Below are positions 61,286 to 64,000 of a stretch of 64,000 nt of DNA, piece after piece. Each line of letters begins with the position of its first letter. The first letter of the stretch is position 1. The position numbers were made by a program, and so were the translations under genes. The notes beneath the pieces were generated by a model. The model did not search any database. It saw only the letters and a list, made by a program, of their open reading frames with translations, and was not told where the DNA came from. Origin of the DNA: Primorskyibacter marinus (GTDB lineage Bacteria; Pseudomonadota; Alphaproteobacteria; Rhodobacterales; Rhodobacteraceae); contig NZ_QJSD01000002.1 of assembly GCF_003313245.1 (NCBI RefSeq), positions 124,001 to 188,000 of the forward strand. The letters are read 5' to 3'.

Positions 61286-61360
61286 GCTTTCGCCGGGGGC
61301 GCTGCAAAGCTGAGACGTACCCTTTGAACCTGAACCGGATAATGCTGGCGGAGGGAGGTC
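61286..61360 (+). promoter_or_regulatory. TPP (thi-box) riboswitch aptamer
   Basis: The conserved thi-box core is complete: GGGGGCGC at 61295-61302, CTGAGA at 61310-61315, ACCCTTTGAACCTGA at 61319-61333 and CCGGATAATGCTGGCGGAGGG at 61335-61355 (given here as one run of its known consensus parts). It lies about 60 bases ahead of thiM. Thiamine pyrophosphate binding should reduce expression of the salvage operon. Confidence 0.95.
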
Positions 61361-61388
61361 ACAGTCGCATTATACTTGCTGACAAAGT

Positions 61389-61416
61389 GCTCTTTTTCGC
61401 CAGAACCTGAAAGAGC
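61389..61416 (+). promoter_or_regulatory. Ribosome-site sequestering hairpin of the TPP riboswitch
   Basis: GCTCTTT (61389-61395) pairs perfectly with AAAGAGC (61410-61416). The latter contains the AAAGAG ribosome site of thiM, five bases before its ATG. This is the likely expression platform, blocking translation when TPP is bound. Confidence 0.6.
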
Positions 61417-61420
61417 CGCA

Positions 61421-62197
61421 ATGACTGTGACAGATATTCTGACTCCGCTTCGTGCGCAAAGCCCGCTTGTACACTGCATCACCAACTATGTGGCGATGAA
61501 CATCGCCGCCAACGTTGTATTGGCTGCCGGCGCGTCGCCTGCCATGCTTCATGCCGTTGAAGAAATCACGGATTTCACGCCGATTTCCGGTGCGTTGACA
61601 ATTAACATCGGAACATTGTCTGCCCCTTGGGTCGTGGGCATGATGTCCGCAGCCGATACGGCAAACACTCACAATATTCCGTGGGTCTTCGACCCGGTTG
61701 CGCATTTCGTCAGCAACTACCGCAAGGGGGTCGCGCAGGACGTTCTGGCCTTGCGCCCGACGATCCTGCGGGGAAACGCCTCAGAGATCCTGGCGCTTGC
61801 TGGAGAGGCGGGATCCGGCAAGGGGGCCGACAGCGGCGATGCTGTAAAAGCGGCTGAAGCTGTGGGTGTAGCATTGGCACGGCAATTCGGCTCTGTTGTC
61901 GCGATCACCGGTCCTGTGGATTTTGTCACTGACGGCACGCGGTCGGCACGGGTCGCAGGCGGGTCGGAGATCATGCCGCAGGTGACCGCTTTGGGCTGTT
62001 CGCTGACAGCATTGATGGGGGCCTACGCAGCCGTCGGTCCGGCGTTTGACGCGGCCTTGGGCGCGTTGGCACATTTTAAAGTGGCCGGCGGCATGGCGGC
62101 CAGGCAGGCAAGTGGCCCCGGTAGCTTCCAAGTGCATTTCCTCGACGCATTGGCGGCGGTACAGCCCGACGACCTGCACAAGGTGGTTGTCGCATGA
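61421..62197 (+). CDS. thiM: Hydroxyethylthiazole kinase
   Basis: A 258-residue cytoplasmic kinase that phosphorylates the thiazole moiety for reuse in thiamine synthesis. It belongs to the ribokinase-like fold; visible are HCITNYVAMNIAANVVLAAG at the start, DPVAHFVSNYRKG, and VTALGCSLTALMGAY (catalytic Cys/anion-hole region). ATG 61421 is chosen because AAAGAG lies 5 bases upstream and the earlier in-frame ATG 61376 is inside the riboswitch platform. Stop overlaps thiE (ATGA). Confidence 0.95.
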   Translation: MTVTDILTPLRAQSPLVHCITNYVAMNIAANVVLAAGASPAMLHAVEEITDFTPISGALTINIGTLSAPWVVGMMSAADTANTHNIPWVFDPVAHFVSNYRKGVAQDVLALRPTILRGNASEILALAGEAGSGKGADSGDAVKAAEAVGVALARQFGSVVAITGPVDFVTDGTRSARVAGGSEIMPQVTALGCSLTALMGAYAAVGPAFDAALGALAHFKVAGGMAARQASGPGSFQVHFLDALAAVQPDDLHKVVVA

Positions 62198-62829
62198 CGG
62201 CCCTGCGCAAAAGCCTGCGGCTTTACCTTGTCACCGATCCGAAGCTTTGCGCTTCGCGTGGTGTTGTCGATACGGTGCGTTGCGCGGTATCGGGCGGTGT
62301 CAGCATGGTGCAGTTGCGTGACAAGTCCGCACAGACCCACGAACGGGTAGAGCTGGCCCGCGCGATCAAAAAGGCTCTCACGGGCAGTGGCGTGCCCTTG
62401 GTGATCAACGATGACGTGGATGCCGCCGTCGCCGCCGATGTCGATGGGGCGCATATCGGGCAGGGGGATCTGACGCCCGCGCAGGCCCGCGCGCGACTTG
62501 GCCCGGACAAGATTCTGGGGCTGTCTTGCGAGACGGTGCAGACTGTGCAGGGGGCTGACCCCTCCATGGTCGACTATCTCGGTCTTGGCCCGGTTTTCGG
62601 CACAGCAACCAAAACCGACCATGCCGCACCTATCGGGTTTGATGGGTTGGCGCGTCTTGTCGCGCTCTCGTCGCTTCCCGTTGTCGCCATAGGTGGGCTG
62701 AAAGCGGAACACGCAAGTGCCGTGCTGAAAAGCGGTGCGGATGGTCTGGCTGTCGTGTCCGCCATTTGTGGGCAGGCCGATGTCGCGGCGGCGGCGCGTG
62801 CTTTTCGTTTTCAAGGGGATCGGACATGA
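62194..62829 (+). CDS. thiE: Thiamine phosphate synthase
   Basis: A 211-residue TIM-barrel enzyme that joins HMP-pyrophosphate with thiazole phosphate to give thiamine monophosphate. Motifs: VSMVQLRDKSA (pyrophosphate site), VINDDVD, GAHIGQGDL, and GLGPVFGTATK near the C-terminal phosphate loop. Both ends overlap neighbouring genes, so thiM-thiE-thiD is one coupled unit. Confidence 0.96.
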   Translation: MTALRKSLRLYLVTDPKLCASRGVVDTVRCAVSGGVSMVQLRDKSAQTHERVELARAIKKALTGSGVPLVINDDVDAAVAADVDGAHIGQGDLTPAQARARLGPDKILGLSCETVQTVQGADPSMVDYLGLGPVFGTATKTDHAAPIGFDGLARLVALSSLPVVAIGGLKAEHASAVLKSGADGLAVVSAICGQADVAAAARAFRFQGDRT

Positions 62830-63632
62830 TCGCAAACGTGCTTAGCATTGCCGGGTCGGACCCATCAGGGGGCGCGGGCATACAGGCAGATCTCAAGGCG
62901 ATTTCGGCTAATGGGGCCTACGCCATGGCTGCGATCACGGCACTCACGGCGCAAAATACGCAAGGCGTCAGTGATATTCATCTGGTGCCGCCCGATTTCG
63001 TTCAAGCGCAGATCAAAACGGTGTTCGAGGACATCAGAGTGGATGCGGTTAAGATTGGCATGATTGCCAATGCGGAAATTGCCGACGCTGTCGCAGAGGC
63101 GCTGCAAGACTGTACCGTTCCGATCGTGCTGGACCCCGTGATGATCGCCAAGGGCGGCGCACCCTTGTTACAGCCCGATGCTGTCTCTGTGCTGCGGACA
63201 CGGCTTTTACCGCTAGCCACGCTTCTGACGCCCAATCTGCCCGAAGCTGCGCATCTTCTGGGGGCTTCGATTGCCGCAGATCGGACCGCCATGCAAGAAC
63301 AAGGCCGCGCGCTTATCGCCAAGGGGCCAGCCGCCATCCTCATGAAGGGCGGGCATCTGGAGACGGCGGATAGCCCGGACTGCCTTGTCACGCGGGATGG
63401 TGTGACCTGGTTTGAAGGGCAACGAACCAAGACCCGCAATACCCATGGCACGGGGTGTACACTGTCTGCCGCCCTGGCGGCACAACTCGCGCAGGGACTG
63501 GACCTGCGTGACGCCGTCACTGCCGCCAAGGCTTATGTCGCGTCCGCTCTTGCCCATGCGGATGACCTGACCGTCGGAACGGGCCACGGCCCAACCCATC
63601 ACTTTGCAAAATTCAAAGGACTGCACCCATGA
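62826..63632 (+). CDS. thiD: Hydroxymethylpyrimidine/phosphomethylpyrimidine kinase
   Basis: A 268-residue ribokinase-fold enzyme that phosphorylates HMP twice to HMP-pyrophosphate. Visible are SIAGSDPSGGAGIQADLK at the N-terminus, DPVMIAKGG, and THGTGCTLSAALAAQLA, the catalytic anion-hole motif. ATG 62826 overlaps the thiE stop; the frame opening at 62766 lies inside thiE. Length is standard. Confidence 0.96.
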   Translation: MIANVLSIAGSDPSGGAGIQADLKAISANGAYAMAAITALTAQNTQGVSDIHLVPPDFVQAQIKTVFEDIRVDAVKIGMIANAEIADAVAEALQDCTVPIVLDPVMIAKGGAPLLQPDAVSVLRTRLLPLATLLTPNLPEAAHLLGASIAADRTAMQEQGRALIAKGPAAILMKGGHLETADSPDCLVTRDGVTWFEGQRTKTRNTHGTGCTLSAALAAQLAQGLDLRDAVTAAKAYVASALAHADDLTVGTGHGPTHHFAKFKGLHP

Positions 63633-63670
63633 GAACACTGTCAGACACCACCATCGACGTGACGCTCTAA
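63629..63670 (+). CDS. Possible 13-codon coupling ORF between thiD and tenA
   Basis: An ATG that overlaps the thiD stop (ATGA) opens a 13-codon frame, MRTLSDTTIDVTL, ending in a TAA that overlaps the tenA ATG (TAATG). It would carry ribosomes from thiD to tenA. It may be a genuine coupling peptide or simply chance; there is no independent evidence. Confidence 0.25.
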   Translation: MRTLSDTTIDVTL

Positions 63671-64000
63671 TGAGTGGATTGGAACATGGTCGCACCGTTG
63701 CCCTGTTGCGGGGCGGATGCGCGGATGATTGGCGTAGCTATACGCATCACCCTTTTGTCGAAGGCCTGCGCGACGGCACATTGCCGCGCGCGGCTTTCCT
63801 GCATTACCTGATACAGGACTACGTCTTTCTTGTGCATTTTTCGCGCGCCTGGTCGCTCGGGGTGGTCAAGGCCGAAACACTGGAAGAGATGAAGGTCTGC
63901 GCTGGATCGGTCAATGGGTTCGTCAATCACGAAATGGCCCTGCATATTGAGACCTGTGCCGCAGAAGGCATTGACGAGGTCACCCTGTTCAACGCGGTGG
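63670..64000 (+). CDS. tenA: TenA-family thiaminase II/aminopyrimidine aminohydrolase (3' end outside window)
   Basis: The first 110 residues of a TenA protein, which hydrolyses aminopyrimidine breakdown products of thiamine to HMP for salvage. The translation runs WRSYTHHPFVEGLRDGTLPR, then FLHYLIQDYVFL and FSRAWSLG, matching the helical TenA family with its Asp and Tyr active-site positions (QDY). The start ATG overlaps a preceding TAA. It belongs to the riboswitch-controlled operon. The window ends inside the gene. Confidence 0.9.
   Translation, partial: MSGLEHGRTVALLRGGCADDWRSYTHHPFVEGLRDGTLPRAAFLHYLIQDYVFLVHFSRAWSLGVVKAETLEEMKVCAGSVNGFVNHEMALHIETCAAEGIDEVTLFNAV

Noticed and set aside
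1-64000. CRISPR arrays, tRNA or rRNA genes, insertion sequences, integrases, phage genes
   Set aside because: No regularly spaced repeats, cloverleaf-like segments or transposase/integrase-type proteins were found when reading gene gaps and translations; the unusual regions therefore show no direct sign of recent mobility.

Overview
The window looks like a chromosome segment of a Rhodobacterales (Roseobacter/Paracoccus-type) alphaproteobacterium. This is inferred from gene families and gene order, not from any search: a glutathione-dependent formaldehyde pathway beside an XoxF methanol dehydrogenase, a DctPQM TRAP transporter, Rhodobacter-style FlhRS/RfdRS-like regulators, high GC and many ATGA/GTGA gene overlaps. 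No tRNA, rRNA, integrase, transposase, phage gene or CRISPR array was seen.

Layout. (1) 1-7.7 kb is housekeeping and uptake: the 3' part of ahcY, a DUF2853 protein, a class III aminotransferase and dctPQM. A strong intrinsic terminator at 2370-2410 may end a small RNA. (2) 7.9-17.6 kb is a tightly packed six-gene minus-strand operon. In transcription order it encodes a TctC-like periplasmic protein, a glycerate-kinase-like P-loop kinase, a methyltransferase, a cyclic-nucleotide-domain/SLC13 transporter fusion, a membrane-anchored ABC_sub_bind-like periplasmic protein, and a 1261-residue TIR-STAND-TM-WD40 protein. (3) 18.1-28.4 kb is a lipid/immunity-like region: FadL porin, DUF4231 (SLATT-like) 2TM protein, SLOG-like protein, patatin phospholipase, and an NDT/TIR-like plus TRAFs-binding TPR protein. 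Converging on these from the other strand is an operon of two uncharacterised proteins, a DyP peroxidase and a P450 that lacks the acid-alcohol pair. (4) 28.8-39.0 kb is a carbohydrate-type catabolic locus: ROK repressor with a 40-bp nested palindromic operator, large PIG-L deacetylase, ABC importer, argininosuccinate-lyase-like enzyme and PfkB kinase. (5) 39.2-61.2 kb is a methanol/formaldehyde oxidation region: a MoxR/DUF58/vWA/TPR/BatD-like chaperone operon, Gfa, response regulator-FIST-hybrid kinase, SoxYZ-like carrier and metallohydrolase, FlhA, FghA, cytochrome c, XoxF-XoxG-XoxJ and the CXXCW protein. (6) 61.3-64 kb is a TPP-riboswitch-controlled thiamine salvage operon, thiM-thiE-thiD-tenA, with tenA cut by the window end.

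How the genes work together. Region 5 describes a full route: XoxF oxidises methanol in the periplasm and passes electrons to XoxG and other c cytochromes; formaldehyde is captured by glutathione (Gfa), oxidised by FlhA and hydrolysed to formate by FghA, under control of the linked two-component system. Regions 2 and 3 are the best candidates for undescribed systems. Region 2 couples a TIR/STAND signalling receptor to carboxylate-type transport and binding proteins. Region 3 couples a phospholipase to a peroxidase/P450 pair (possible oxylipin chemistry), next to SLATT/SLOG/TRAFs-binding conflict-type genes. Both functional readings are inference.
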